From Bugula neritina (taxonomy: Eukaryota > Bryozoa > Gymnolaemata > Cheilostomatida > Bugulidae), in the NCBI GenBank assembly GCA_964035545.1, contig OZ037768.1, positions 17,293,875-17,357,874 of the forward strand: DNA of 64,000 nt, written 5' to 3'. This document shows positions 1-13,484 of the stretch, piece after piece; positions within the stretch are counted from its first letter, which is position 1; each line of letters starts with the position of its first letter. A program made the translations under genes and the position numbers. A model generated the notes under the pieces. The model worked only from the letters and a program-made list of their open reading frames with translations. It made no database searches and was not told the DNA's origin.

Positions 1-40
1 TTAGCAGGCAGCTAGTAAAATTGAAGCTTCCCAACTAAAT

Positions 41-1491
41 ATGACGAAGACAAAGTTCCTCTCTGCCGAGTCAAAACCGGCTGAAATTTTATCAAGTAGT
101 CCACAATATACAGCTGTCAGAATAAATGATCGTGAAGAAACTCCTGCAAAAGTAGGTTCTTTATTCCATATTGATATTTGATTAGACTCAATAAAAGTGT
201 GAAGCAATAGTAATTCAGAGTAGATTCCATGATAGTTGTTAACTGTTGGCGATATTTTACATTTTTTTTCAATAAACTTTTCGTTCTGCTAAACTAAAAT
301 ATAGATACCTGTTTTGTTTTTTTTACAGCGTCCTAACATGATCAGTTTTAGCTTATATGACAGCTCTGGCATCTATATAACTATAAGTAGTTGTTCAACT
401 CTGAAATATCATAAATTTTCTCAAACTCCTGAATACAAGCAAAGAATGGAATTTTATAATAATTATGGGCAAGAAAGTTGGGTTGAAGTATAATGGATTG
501 AAGTCAAAAGTTTGCCCATCATGATAAAAACATATTTGTAGAAGATTTAAATAAACAGGCGTATAAATAGAAGGATGTTGAGGACAATAATTAAAGGAGA
601 ATAATGAGAAATATATAAGTATAGCAGAGTTTAGTTCTTAAGTCTCATGGTATTTTGTTGGTGCTTAGATAACCCTATGCATGCAGGGGAAACATTTAAT
701 ACAGTAATGCTACATATTTAAGTCTATGTTGGTTATGGCTAGATTTTTGTATATGTAGTGTTTATACCTATATTTATACTGTGGTCTTTTTAAAAATCCA
801 AGTCATTTAGAGCTAGTAAAGTACCTTGTGGGATTGAGACTAATGCACAATTCAAAAATGTAAAAAATAAATTAAAACAGCAAGTTTACATGACAGGAAG
901 TTGAAATATCATGAAGATTTAGTTGATCTGGTGTCAGAGTATGGACTTTCACAATATGATTTTTTGATGTAGGTTGATACGTCAGCAGCTACTTGTTGGT
1001 ACGTTTGGGGTGTCATCTCAACTATCTTCTGCTGTCTGCCATGTGGAGTGATTGGATTGGTCCATGCTATGATAGCTAAACATGAGGGAGAGAGAGGAAA
1101 CTTTGCTGGTCACAGACAGAGACTCTACCAGGCTAAATGCTGGACCGGCTGGTCTATTGCGCTTGGACTGCTTGTACTGCTTGTACTAATTCCTACTGTA
1201 AGCTACTTCAGCATTTCCGTATAAGCATATTAAAAAAGCAGTTTCTCGTGTTATTTAATAATTGTTATTCTAATTGCTTGCCATTTCTTTCTTCCGGTAA
1301 GCGATGGTGATCAGCTTTCATCAACTTGTACTATGTTTAATGCGATGAAAAGAGTTCTCATTTCTTGAAACTATATTTATTTGCAGATATTGTATGTCAA
1401 CAGAGGATATTGTGGAACTGACGACTACTACTATGGTGAAAGGTATTATATTAATGCTAATGGAACTTATAATGGCACATCGACTCCGTAA
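41..1491 (+). CDS. CD225/dispanin family membrane protein A (3 exons, 146 aa)
   Basis: Exons are 41-151, 973-1197 and 1387-1491, all joined in phase 0 with GT-AG sites. Exon 1 gives a 37-residue hydrophilic cytosolic N-terminus. Exon 2 (residues 38-112) is the CD225 domain: a first hydrophobic segment from W46 with the Cys cluster FCCLPCG at 56-62 (palmitoylation-type cysteines in this family), a charged loop AKHEGERGN followed by AGHRQRLYQAKCW, then a second hydrophobic segment at about 94-110. Exon 3 adds a Tyr-rich tail with two NGT sequons at 137-139 and 141-143. In the family the C-terminus lies outside the cell or in the lumen, so these may be glycosylated. The molecular role is unknown; relatives include IFITM and PRRT2-type proteins. 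If intron 2 were retained the frame would stop at 1222-1224. A poly(A) signal AATAAA lies at 1651. Confidence 0.88.
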
Positions 1492-3004
1492 TCCTTTATG
1501 AGAACTAAGATGATGTAATATTTTCTGCATTGTTGGGAAACATTTTAATGAATGCTAACTCATTATCCTGCAACTGTTTTATATAAATTTAAAAGATGTA
1601 ACTTTTATACATTACTAATCCACTTTTATTATTTGAAATGAAATCTACATAATAAACATTATTATTATTAATTTTACACTCTAATCATGTCATACTTTTG
1701 TATGACCTCATTGTATATTTTTCTTTATTTATTTTGCAACATTCCTTTTTCTACTTATAGCTAGCAAATTATTGTAAACAATTTCCTTCTAAAAAAATTG
1801 AATAAAACACTTTTTACTCATAATACTGCTAACTTTATATCCAGGCTGTTCTAGATTCTAGAGGATTATTAATAGAACCCTCTAAGATGCAGTGTCTATA
1901 ATATGAGCAGCCAAACCTCAAGCGCATCTCCATAATGGTGTATGGCAGTTGCAGGTAATTTATTGTATCATTAGACACAGCCAAAGTATGTGAGGTGCTG
2001 CTATAAGTCATCGGGAGACTTGCCGAAATAAAAACAGATATTCATACAAAATAGCTACACATACAGTACAACTGTACTTACAAACAAGTCCAATGTATTC
2101 AAAGATAACATGAGTCATGGTAATTATGACTACTTTTAATATAAAAGGCTTTACTAAATTTCCACAGGCTTAGAATTTAGAGCCTAGTTCCAAAGTAAAA
2201 CCTAATATATTATTGTAGAGAAGCATAACTGGGACTAATCTCTGTATAAGTCTTGTAGCCTCTTTTATTAACAATTTAAAATCAAATATAGTTACAATAT
2301 GCATAGCTAATTAGTAAATACTGTAGCAGATGTGGTGCTGGTTATAATGGTTTGCACATGCAATACTATACATTAGCCTACAATAGTGGCAGCTTTCAGC
2401 CTGTATTGCAAAACAGCATCATCTGCTGAATGCGTCAGTTAAAATATTATTTATTATTATATATTAGGGCGTGATGCTATACCAACTCATGTGTACCAAT
2501 TTAGGGATATTTTTTAGTTTTCAGAGTACTACGTCAGTTGCTTTAAATAGACATGCATCATTCACTTTGTAAACAAGTGGAAGGAACGTCTTTCATCAGC
2601 TTAGAATTGATTGGTTACTGGCGTACTTATTATTTCAATATAAATGTTTTCTACCGATACGCTCCAATTTATCCCGGGCTAACCGTGTTAATAAAATACA
2701 ACAATTTATGACCAGAAAGCTAAATATAAAAACTTTTTAGTGTACTTTAATACTTTTTAAAGTTATTAGTTTAATAAGTTAAGCTATTATTTTTATTTAT
2801 TTTGTTTAGTTATTAGTAAGGTTTTCAAATTAGAGAGTTGAGCGCAATTTCAAATTATTACTGTTGTATGCATGCCGTGACTCATTGCTTTCCTTAGTAT
2901 TGAGCGCATAGATATAATAATATTATTATGTCTAATACAGCTAAAGGCGAGTAGCGCGTTGACATTAGCAGGCAGCTAGTAAAAGTAAAACTTCCCAACT
3001 AAAT

Positions 3005-4504
3005 ATGACGAAGACTAAGTTCCTCTCTGCCGAGTTGAAACCGGCTGAAACTTTATCAAGTAATCCACAATATACAGCTGTCAGAATAAACGATGGTGAA
3101 GAAACTCCTGCAAAAGTATGTTCTTTATTCCATATTGATATTTCATTAGATTCAGTTACAGTGTGAAGAGATAATAATTCAGAGTAGATTTCATGATAGT
3201 TGTTAACTGTTGGCTAGATTTTACTTTTTTCAGTGAATTTTTTGTTCTTCTAAACTGAATTATAGATCCCAGTTCTGTTTCTTTTTTACAGAGTCCTGAC
3301 ATAACCAGTTTTAGCTTATATGATTCTTACATCAATATAACTATAAGTAGTTGTTCAACTCTGATCAAATAGCATTAATTTTCTCAAACCCCCCCAATAC
3401 AAGCAAAGTTTGTTTAAGCAGGCATACGTGTTTAGAATGGAAATTATATGGACAAAAGTGTAATGGCTTGAAGACAAAAGTTTGCCCATCATGATAAAAA
3501 ATATTTGTAGAAAATTTAAATAAACAGGCGTATAAATAGAAGGATGTTGAGGACAATAATTTAAGGAGAATAAGGAGAAATATATAAGTATAGCAGAGTT
3601 TAGTTCTTAACTAGTCTCATGGTATTTTGTTGGTGCTTAGGTAACCCTATGCAGGGGAAACATTTAATACAGTAATGCTACATATTTAAGTCTCTGTTAG
3701 TTATGGCTAGATTTTTGTATATGTAGTGTTTATACCTATATTTATACTGTGGTCTTTTTAGAAATTCAAGTCATCTAGAGCTAGTAAAGTACCTTGTGGG
3801 ATTGAGACTAATGCACAATTCAAAAATGTAAAAAGTAAATTGAAGCAGCAAGTTTACATGACAGGAAGTTGATAGATATATCATGAAGACTTAGTTGATC
3901 TGGACTTGCACAATATGATTATTTTATGTAGGTTGATACGTCAGCAGCTACTTGTTGGTACGTTTGGGGTGTCATCTCAACCATCTTCTGCTGTCCGCCA
4001 TGTGGAGTGATTGGATTGGTCCATGCTATGATAGCTAAACATGAGGGAGAGAGAGGAAACTTTGCTGGTCACAGACAGAGACTTTACCAGGCTAAATGCT
4101 GGACCAGCTGGTCTATTGCTCTTGGACTGCTTGTACTAATTGCTACTGTAAGCTACTTCAGCAGCTTTGTATAAGCATATTAGATAAGAATACAGTTTCT
4201 CATGTCATTTACTAATTGCTATCCTAATTTTTTTTGCCATTTCTTCCTTCTAGTAAGCGATGGTTATCAGCTTTCATCGACTTAGACATGCAATATGTTT
4301 AATCCAATGAAAAAAGTTGTCATTTCTTGAAACCATATCTATTTGCAGACATTGTATGTTTGCTGGGTTTACGGGCTGTTTGACAGAGCTTGGACTTTTT
4401 TTTGTGGAACTGACAGCCTCTACTACTATGATGAAAGGTATTATATTAATGCTAATGGAACTTATAATGGCACATCCACTCCAGTACTCCTTTATAAGAA
4501 ATAA
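3005..4504 (+). CDS. CD225/dispanin family membrane protein B (3 exons, 160 aa)
   Basis: Exons are 3005-3115, 3932-4147 and 4349-4504, all phase 0. It is the tandem copy of the gene at 41-1491. The CD225 exon is nearly identical, but the Cys motif reads FCCPPCG (56-62), a Leu-to-Pro change in a position conserved in the four other copies, and the second membrane segment is three residues shorter. The tail exon carries about 42 extra bases that add a block rich in aromatic residues (residues about 114-127) before the shared Cys-Gly-Thr-Asp and Tyr-rich part with two NGT sequons (145-147, 149-151). Its reading frame runs further than in copy A and ends in YKK, because copy A lost one base near its stop. 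The gene looks intact. Function unknown; likely a small membrane protein with a tail facing outward. Confidence 0.86.
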
Positions 4505-4877
4505 AATGGTGTAATGTTTTCTACATTGTTAGTAAACATTTTAATGAATACCAGCTCATTATCGTGCAACTGTTTTATATGAATTTAAAATATGTAACTT
4601 TTATCCATTACTAATCCACTTTTATTATTTGAAATGAAATCTACATAATGAATAATATTATTATTCATTATACACTCTATCATGTTGTACTTTTGTATGA
4701 CCTCATTTTATATTTTTCTTCATTATTTTACAACATTCTTTTTTCACTCATAGCTAGCAAATCATTGTAAACAATTTCCTTCTAAAAAAATTGAATAAAA
4801 CACTTTTTACTCATAATGCTGCTAACTTTATATGCAGGCTGTTCTAGATTCTAGAGGATTATTAATAGAACACTCTA

Positions 4878-6826
4878 AAATATAAAAAGCTATGACAACT
4901 TCAGCCTATGCCATGTATATAATTCAGTTATAGCTGTATTTTAACACCAGGTATTATAACGGCAGCAGGAATAGTCAGTGTTGTGTGGTATTGTGCAATA
5001 ATGACTTATAATTGACTATATTAGAATTTGTGACATGCATCAAGTAAATAGATTATGAGTACACATAATATAGCTGTGATTGAGTTAGTCAAACATACAA
5101 TTTATGCATATACATTTCTAAATAGAACAGCTGCACATTTAACACATGATCAATATTTTTAATGTTCTTAATAGTTATAAGAAGATCAAAATGCATGTAG
5201 AGAATAAAATATTCAATATATTAATAGAAAGTAGGTAAAATGGGTTGGGAGAGCTGCAGTTGAGTAAGATAACAACTTTGATACGCAATGAAAAAGAATC
5301 TAACAGGCTGAAAGAAGTGATACATAATAAAGTATATTGTCAGAAAGAGTTACATAAAGATGTGCAAGATAAGGGTAAAGTTGGCTATGCTGTGTGAAAT
5401 AAAGAAGGGAGTAATGACACAGCATGTTGCAACCTAATAAAATCAATCAATCCTTTGTGAACATCTTTTGAAAAAGCAGATAATATAATTTAGACCTCAT
5501 TGACATATAATGGTCATTTCTAGTCTAGTTATAGTTGTATGAGGGAACAAATTTGATAAAATCTAGAAGCATATTATTAATCCCAGTGCTAAAGCATGTA
5601 AAACTTAGCAACTTTTACAGAGCATTGCATGATGACTTTGACCAGCGTGTTCTACTGCTATTATAGTTGGCAGCTCACAATAGTGTAAATCATAAGTTTG
5701 CCAACTGTCTGAGGCTTTTGTCTGCCAGTCTGCAAAGTTTTACAATAGTTGCTTTATAATATGCAAACTAATCTGTGATTTAATAAAATAATTAAAGAAC
5801 TTAGGCTATCTCAATTTCTCCACTACTCTCCTAAATGTGCGGTTTCTTCAAACTAGAGCTCCTACTGAAAGATAGGGAGTGTCAAATGGTCAAAAATTCA
5901 TTTATCTCTTTTTCCTCATAGACTCACAAAAAGCTTTTATATTTTTATTATTTGCTCTCATACCCGCATTATTCATGCTCTACCATTTGGTTCTGTACTG
6001 TAACTATGATATATATTCATTTCCGTACCCTTATTTCTCTCTCACCTATGCTTCTTATTCAATCTCATATTTTCATTATTTGGTCTTTCATTGTCACTCT
6101 CTTATGACTATTATTACTTCTCATACCCTTATTAATAATATTTTCTCAAGATAAAATAAAGAGTAAAATTTTCACCTTTTGGCACCTCATACTAGAACAC
6201 TGTAGCTCTCCTAAACCTACCTATAAAATATAGAGGCATTTGTTACCAGACTAAATGCAGGCAAAACTATTCCTAATCTAAGCCATCGATCTCTAGCCTG
6301 TTTTAGCTCTTGTGATATGCTAGACTTATAACTTTTTAGTTTTGACAGTAACTAAATAGTCAGTAATTGCTATCAAACTAAGTGAATATCTGCTTTTTAG
6401 AAGATGTGACCTTACTATTAAATCTAAGCAACCCTATAGTTTACTGACTATTATCCAACTGCAAATTTGAGACAGATGTACAGCAAAAAATTCAAATAAT
6501 ACTTTGTAAAATATTATTACAAGTGTTAAACATATCCGCTGAGTTTCTTGTGCACTTGAGCCCTAAGCTTACTGAGTATTTTAGTTGTAGATCGAGGAGA
6601 GTTCAAAAACTATATTGACTAAAATCTTTATAAGATTATTCAACGTAAGCATAATCATAGAATCTACACTAGTCAAACATAAAGCAGCAGGGCAAGAAAA
6701 TTTAGGAACGGTGCCAATTTCTTTATAACGCAACACCAAGAGAATCTAACATTATAATGTAGGTATGACATTGCAATATGTCATTTTACTTGAAAAACAG
6801 CCATTTCTACTTATGACATCAAAATA
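4878..6826. other. Intergenic, no feature seen
   Basis: AT-rich DNA between dispanin B and the first SINE. Open frames here, such as 5879-6154, have low-complexity translations rich in Phe, Tyr, Ser and Ile, no domain and no splice context. I see no gene. Confidence 0.6.
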
Positions 6827-7050
6827 GGGAGCAGCCGTGGTCTAGAGGTGGGAGCGTTTGCCTAGTAAGCACGATGTCATGGGTTCGAACCCTGACAAAA
6901 GCCATTGATGATGTTAGGAAGAGCATTTAGTCATAATTGCTCCTGTGCCTCGTTTAAATAAGTCCTTATAGCCCACTTGGACAAAAACTCTTTCTATCAG
7001 GGGTTTCTCACAGGGATGGTGACTAAAAACTTCTGTGAGTGTAAGCTAGG
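6827..7050 (+). mobile_element. tRNA-derived SINE, full length, with target duplication
   Basis: The 5' part is tRNA-like with a Pol III A box TGGTCTAGAGG (6838-6848) and a B box GGTTCGAACCC (6882-6892). A core shared by all copies follows (gatgttaggaagagcat, then a tail with cacagggatggtgact). The insert is flanked by the direct repeat catcaaaata at 6817-6826 and 7051-7060, a 10-bp target site duplication as expected for LINE-driven retroposition. Three partial or diverged relatives lie in this window. Confidence 0.88.
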
Positions 7051-7060
7051 CATCAAAATA

Positions 7061-8258
7061 ACTCAGTATCTGCTTTTGGGTTTCTGTGTCAGTCCATTGT
7101 TGACTGTAGTAAACCCACATTGATATAATATACTGACTTATGTAAAAAAACATTGACACAGGTTAATTAGGACAGCTAATTTATTAAGTTCTAATGTAGG
7201 TCATTGACCTTATTGCTATTATAATATTCAATATTTCATTTGTTAGTAGGTTATTAAACCTAAGGTCAGTGCTGCTCAGCAAGGCAACAGACAAAGAGTG
7301 TGGGCAACAAACTGGGTACGAATGGATAAATAAAAGAGTTCTTTAACCCTTGTAGTGCTTTTCTTGGTATATATAAAAGGTTCTTCAACCTATGTGTAGC
7401 CTATAGTGCTTTCTTCTAAATATTCCAGTTTATTGAAATCATAATTATATACATAATTATTTTTGTTCAGTAGGACTTCTTATTGCAAATACTTAGCAAT
7501 TGCTGTATTTTGACATCCCTGTAGCTAACCAATATATTCTATTCCGTATTATTGGAACAGAAAATCCTATGCATAGTGACCCAGAAACACAGGTGTAGTT
7601 TACTAGATTGAAAACTAACCAATACTGTGCATGCTAATTCAACTCACGAGTGCAGTTATAACTACCAGATAATAGTTTTATACTGTTTTGTAATGTTTAT
7701 TGAACTCTAATTGTCAATATAATCAATAATTCAGAAGGGCGCATTATAACTATACTAGGTGCTTTTGTGTTTACTGCAGAATAAGATAACAATCTATGTG
7801 TTGTATAGCTGTGTGAATCATGGAAGCATTCTATATAATATATTACTAAAATGTTATTGCATTATGCAATCTTCATGCTTATTAGCTCTTTTATTCATAG
7901 AACTACAGTTAAACAATGTAAATATAATACTCTTGGATAGCTTAAACTCACAGGAAGATAATACAAGAAGAAAAAAAACTTTACTCCAAAAATATCTAGT
8001 CACACTAGAAAATTTATAGAATATTTTTTCTACTATCTTGACGATGTCCAGCCTTACAAAAATGTGCGGTAAAACTATCATGATAGCTAAGAATGTAACT
8101 TTGTATTGAAAGGATGACTAATTTATTAGAAGTTTCAGTTAGGATCTAAACATACAAATAAAAGTTTATAGTAATCTATTATGTTTTCCTTTTTTTTTCT
8201 ATTTTTTCTTATAATAAATGAGATTTTATCGTTTGAATCGGAATGATAGGAGAATATC
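7061..8258. other. Intergenic, 3' side of dispanin C
   Basis: No gene seen. The minus strand carries AATAAA at 8127-8122, about 130 bp downstream of the dispanin C stop, a likely poly(A) signal. Open frames at 7759-8081 overlap on both strands and have no recognisable content. Confidence 0.5.
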
Positions 8259-9216
8259 TTAGTAAACGGGTGTTGGTTGAGGGAAGTAATCAGAGTTGTA
8301 GCTCGTTACGCCTCCATTGTCAATATGTGCCGCCTCATAGTCATCGTATCGGTAAAATGCACCAGCAGCCAGACATATGTATGCTACCTATCAAAAAATA
8401 GAACACCGTCGATATATTGTATTTATTACTACAGATATCATAAACTACTAAACTTACAGATACCATAAACTTACAATGTATAATTTCAAACTAAAAATAG
8501 TATGGTTAATAACAGTTGCATTACATCCCTTGCAGTGTGCAAAGAATATTTTATATTTTTTGACATATACTACAAAAAATGTCAGCACAAGTCAAACTGT
8601 GTTCTGTTTACTAATTACTGAGCAAGCAAAAAACACTCATGTACTAGTGTCTGCTAATGTATATAGTATTAAATAAGAAAGCAGAGGCAGCACCACCTAC
8701 AGGCAGCATTGTCTCAGCCGGCAGCTTTACTCACCACCAGAAGTGTGAAGATCAGTCCAAGTGCAATAGACCAGCTGGTCCAGCATTTAGCCTGGTAGAG
8801 TCTTTGTCTGTGACCAGCAAAGTTTCCTCTCTCTCCCTCTTGTTTAGCTATCATAGCATGGACCAATCCAATCACTCCACATGGCAGACAGCAGAAGATG
8901 GTTGAGATGACACCCCAAACATACCAACAAGTAGCTGCTGACGTATCAACCTACATAAAACATAGAACTGCTAGTACTAGCTTGTACGTTGTAATACAAG
9001 ATTTGTAAGCCCAAAATTCAGGTTTTTGCAAATTTTCTCTCATTTATATTCAGCTTAATTTTTATTACACAGAGGAGCTAAAAACTCTTATTTAGCCTTC
9101 TATAGAGTAGATATGAGACAACTCACCTGTGTGGGAACTTGAACGTCAGTAAACTCCACGGCCATATAGGCTGGGGAGGATTTCACCTTGGAGCTTGGCA
9201 TTGACGACTTGGTCAT
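8259..9216 (-). CDS. CD225/dispanin family membrane protein C (3 exons, 144 aa)
   Basis: Minus-strand exons are 9216-9127, 8950-8735 and 8387-8259, phase 0 throughout, with donors GTGAGT and GTGAGT and acceptors ending TAG. Exon 1 (30 residues) starts MTKSS and is unlike the Glu-rich exons of D and E. Exon 2 (31-102) is a CD225 domain almost identical to A and B: FCCLPCG at 49-55 and a loop AKQEGERGN. Exon 3 (103-144) encodes an aromatic and acidic tail (motif YRYDDYEAA, ending PTPVY). Without the last splice the frame would end at TGA 8716-8714. The spliced model is preferred because every other copy has a phase-0 third exon and this one is cleanly open. It converges on the tandem pair A/B. 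Confidence 0.82.
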
Positions 9217-10602
9217 GATGAAGTGCTAAGGAAAGTGGTGTGTCACTCTAGTGCAACTCTTTTCAATAACGAATATGAAGGCAACTAGCGTGCTTGTGGG
9301 TAAGAAGTATATTTGTAAGGATCAAGGAACTATATTGATCCAGCACGTAATAAATATTACTGTAACTCTTCTCAAAAGCGCTACAAAAATTATTTTTGTT
9401 TTAAACACTATTATAAATTAGAGTTTTGTACATATTTTTCAATGAATCAATTGTTATAATATTATATTCAAAATTAAGTAATGAAGCATATTTATACTGT
9501 TTTTTAGGAAGTAATATTAAATTAAAAGTAATTAAATGAAAATTCTTTTACTTGTGCCTTAACTGTATCATACATGTATAATATTTTAACTGGCAGTTCC
9601 ACAGAAACACTTAAGTGGAAAGATAAAAACTGTGAGGTAAAGCTTATCTCTTAACTATTCAACAGCGCAGGCATTATTTGTTTTGTGATGTTCATGTACA
9701 TATTATCAAGTACACTTGCCATGTAAAAGTAATATTATATCTACTTTATATAAATCTATGGAAACTAGCTCAGTGAAGAACATTGTATTTTAGTTGAATA
9801 AGAACTGTAAAAGTTTATTATAGTGAAATATGTGCTTAGCTTACAGTTCTTGTTTAGGCACTGCGTATCAAGCCATGACCACCCATTAGAACTTTTGTGA
9901 TAACAGTTATAATGCCGAGTCTATATTTACCTCAAATAAGTGTTATAATTAATTATTTCATAATATTACAATATTTTGGGGTAAATATTAGCAGTTGTAT
10001 TTACCCTTCTATGTTTACCCCTGAACTTACTTAAATACCTGAAATGGAAGCTAGCAACTATTGATACATGTGTACTTGTTGTAGCATTCTACTATCTACA
10101 TGAAATAGTAAATACTACTCTAGATTTGGTCATAGAGCAAATGGTAAAATATTTAGGTTTTGTATTACAGCTCTGTAGAAATGCATAGATACTACGATAA
10201 TATAATATAAGATGGTGCATTATAGAGAATAATTGTTTAGAAAATCATGAATTTTTTCATTAAAAAGATATTCTCAACAAATTTTAAGCTTATATATTTT
10301 ACCAAGTGACCCAAAACTTTCTTTGAAATATAATAGATGATTTATTTGGAAAAACCACTATTTTTTCCCATATCACTCCAAACACTTGTTATTAAAAACT
10401 TATGTTAAAGTAAGCTGATATCAAGAAGTATCAAATGAAACAATATCAATAAAAGTTTTAGAGTTAGAGAATCAAACACATTGAATTCAGAAAAATGTAT
10501 TATTTTATTAATGGTGATAATATATAATAAGTACAAAAATAAACTGCACAAACTTTCCAGGTGAAAAAAAATATCAATTTTGAATAATTAGTACAATTTC
10601 AT
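9217..10602. other. Intergenic between dispanins C and D
   Basis: AT-rich with no coding exon or repeat recognised. The minus-strand AATAAA at 10509-10504, about 95 bp past the dispanin D stop, is its likely poly(A) signal. Confidence 0.5.
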
Positions 10603-12114
<1,512 letters not shown>

Positions 12115-13484
12115 TGTTTCATAGAAACCTACATTTCACAATTATTTTTAGTTTAATTTTTGCAATCGCTAATCAAGTTTCAAGTCTCTTTCATATAAAC
12201 ATTATATGCAGTATACCTGATTTAGTGAGTTAACTATTGCGTCTAGTTGCTAACAGTTCCACTAATTAAACAGGCGAACAAACTTACCTGATAGACAGAG
12301 TAATGGCAACTAAGTTTTACCTGTGCTTCAGCTCCTATGAGCTCTGAAATCAATAGGTTTAATCTGTTAGCATTGCCATAAAAACATTGGTAGTGAAAGC
12401 AAAAAAAGTTCTATGCACACTTGGGTCAACAAAATCAAAAGAAATTATCCAATATCATGAATTGATTGATCGACCACGGCCATATTAAGTGAACCTGTTT
12501 AAACATTCCTTTCAAACATATTATTCTATATTCCTTCTGCCAAGAATAACTAGAATGACATTGCAAAATACATTTACATATGTTCAAATAGAAACCTCGG
12601 CCTAAATATAAGAATATTTACATAATAGCCATTGGAGATCCTTTGGAATAATTTTCTATAACCTGGTAGTTTACAAAACCTGCCATGGCATGTTTTGCAA
12701 ACTACCAGGTTATAGAATGGGTTGTTGCATAGAAGTTGCTGCAGTTGAAAAAATCAATACCCGTCATGCAAGTAATGGAATATTATATAATAGCTTTAAC
12801 TAATGTACTTCATGTACTCAGTCAAATGGAGAAGCTTAATGAAGAATTCATCTGTTCAGCTTGAATGAAAAACATATCACAGTTATATTGTTTAGAGTGA
12901 ATAAGACATACTTCATGACTTTGTAGCCACGAAAGTATGCTTTGGCAATAATTTATATTAAGGAAACAAAAAGACAATTCTGAGAAATTATTTATAGATT
13001 ACAAAAGCTAGGAAATACTGCAACTATTATAGAATTTTGTGAAATAGTATAACCTTATGCAATGCGTTGCATAGACTAGTATAGTTTTGCTAACAACAAA
13101 ACTGCATAAAGTTTTTCAGCTGCTATGAGCTGTTTTCCCTTATATTGCACTTATAATATGTATATTTTGTATATACAGTACAACATAGGCAGTGTCTTTA
13201 TCTAAAATGACAGTTTTGCACTTTTATAGTAATATTTTGGCTGTAATAAATACAACAGCAAACTGAGAGATCTATCAAATATAAGCTTTATTTTGTGGAT
13301 TGTATAAAAAATATATAATAAATATATATATGAAAAATATTAAAAACACAATGCACAAGCTATGTGATTTTCACAATAAGGTAAATAGCATCAAGGCATT
13401 ATATGTAACATGAAACCTTCAAATATTCTTAAAATAATATTGTTTTTTAATGGTGACCTTCAAACATCATTGAAATATTGTTTT
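12115..13484. other. Intergenic between dispanins D and E
   Basis: No coding sequence seen. It contains one strong hairpin (12654-12717) and, on the minus strand, AATAAA at 13292-13287, a likely poly(A) signal for dispanin E about 190 bp past its stop. Confidence 0.5.
12654..12717. repeat. 26-bp inverted repeat (hairpin)
   Basis: The arms are 12654-12679 and 12692-12717, with the core ctataacctggtagttt on the left and its complement on the right. The 26 positions pair with a single mismatch around a 12-base spacer (ctgccatggcat). A transcript from either strand would fold into a stem of pre-miRNA size. Whether it is transcribed is unknown. Confidence 0.9.

Larger units (their letters stand above)
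1..4877. repeat. Tandem segmental duplication carrying two dispanin genes
   Basis: Bases 1 to about 1888 and about 2965 to 4877 match through exons, introns and 3' flank. Both begin with the same 5' leader (ttagcaggcagctagtaaaa) and diverge just after the shared string ttctagaggattatt. The left edge may lie outside the window. Intron sequence is conserved with small indels, so the duplication is fairly young. Bases 1890-2960 separate the copies and show no gene. Confidence 0.9.

Noticed and set aside
5879-6154. 91-codon open frame on +
   Set aside because: Low-complexity Phe/Tyr/Ser/Ile composition, no homology, no splice context.
6838-6892. Possible tRNA gene from A and B boxes
   Set aside because: No cloverleaf closes properly, and the sequence continues into a SINE core with target duplication.
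8476-8905. Plus-strand frames over dispanin C
   Set aside because: They are antisense to the CD225 exon and its intron; no signal of their own.
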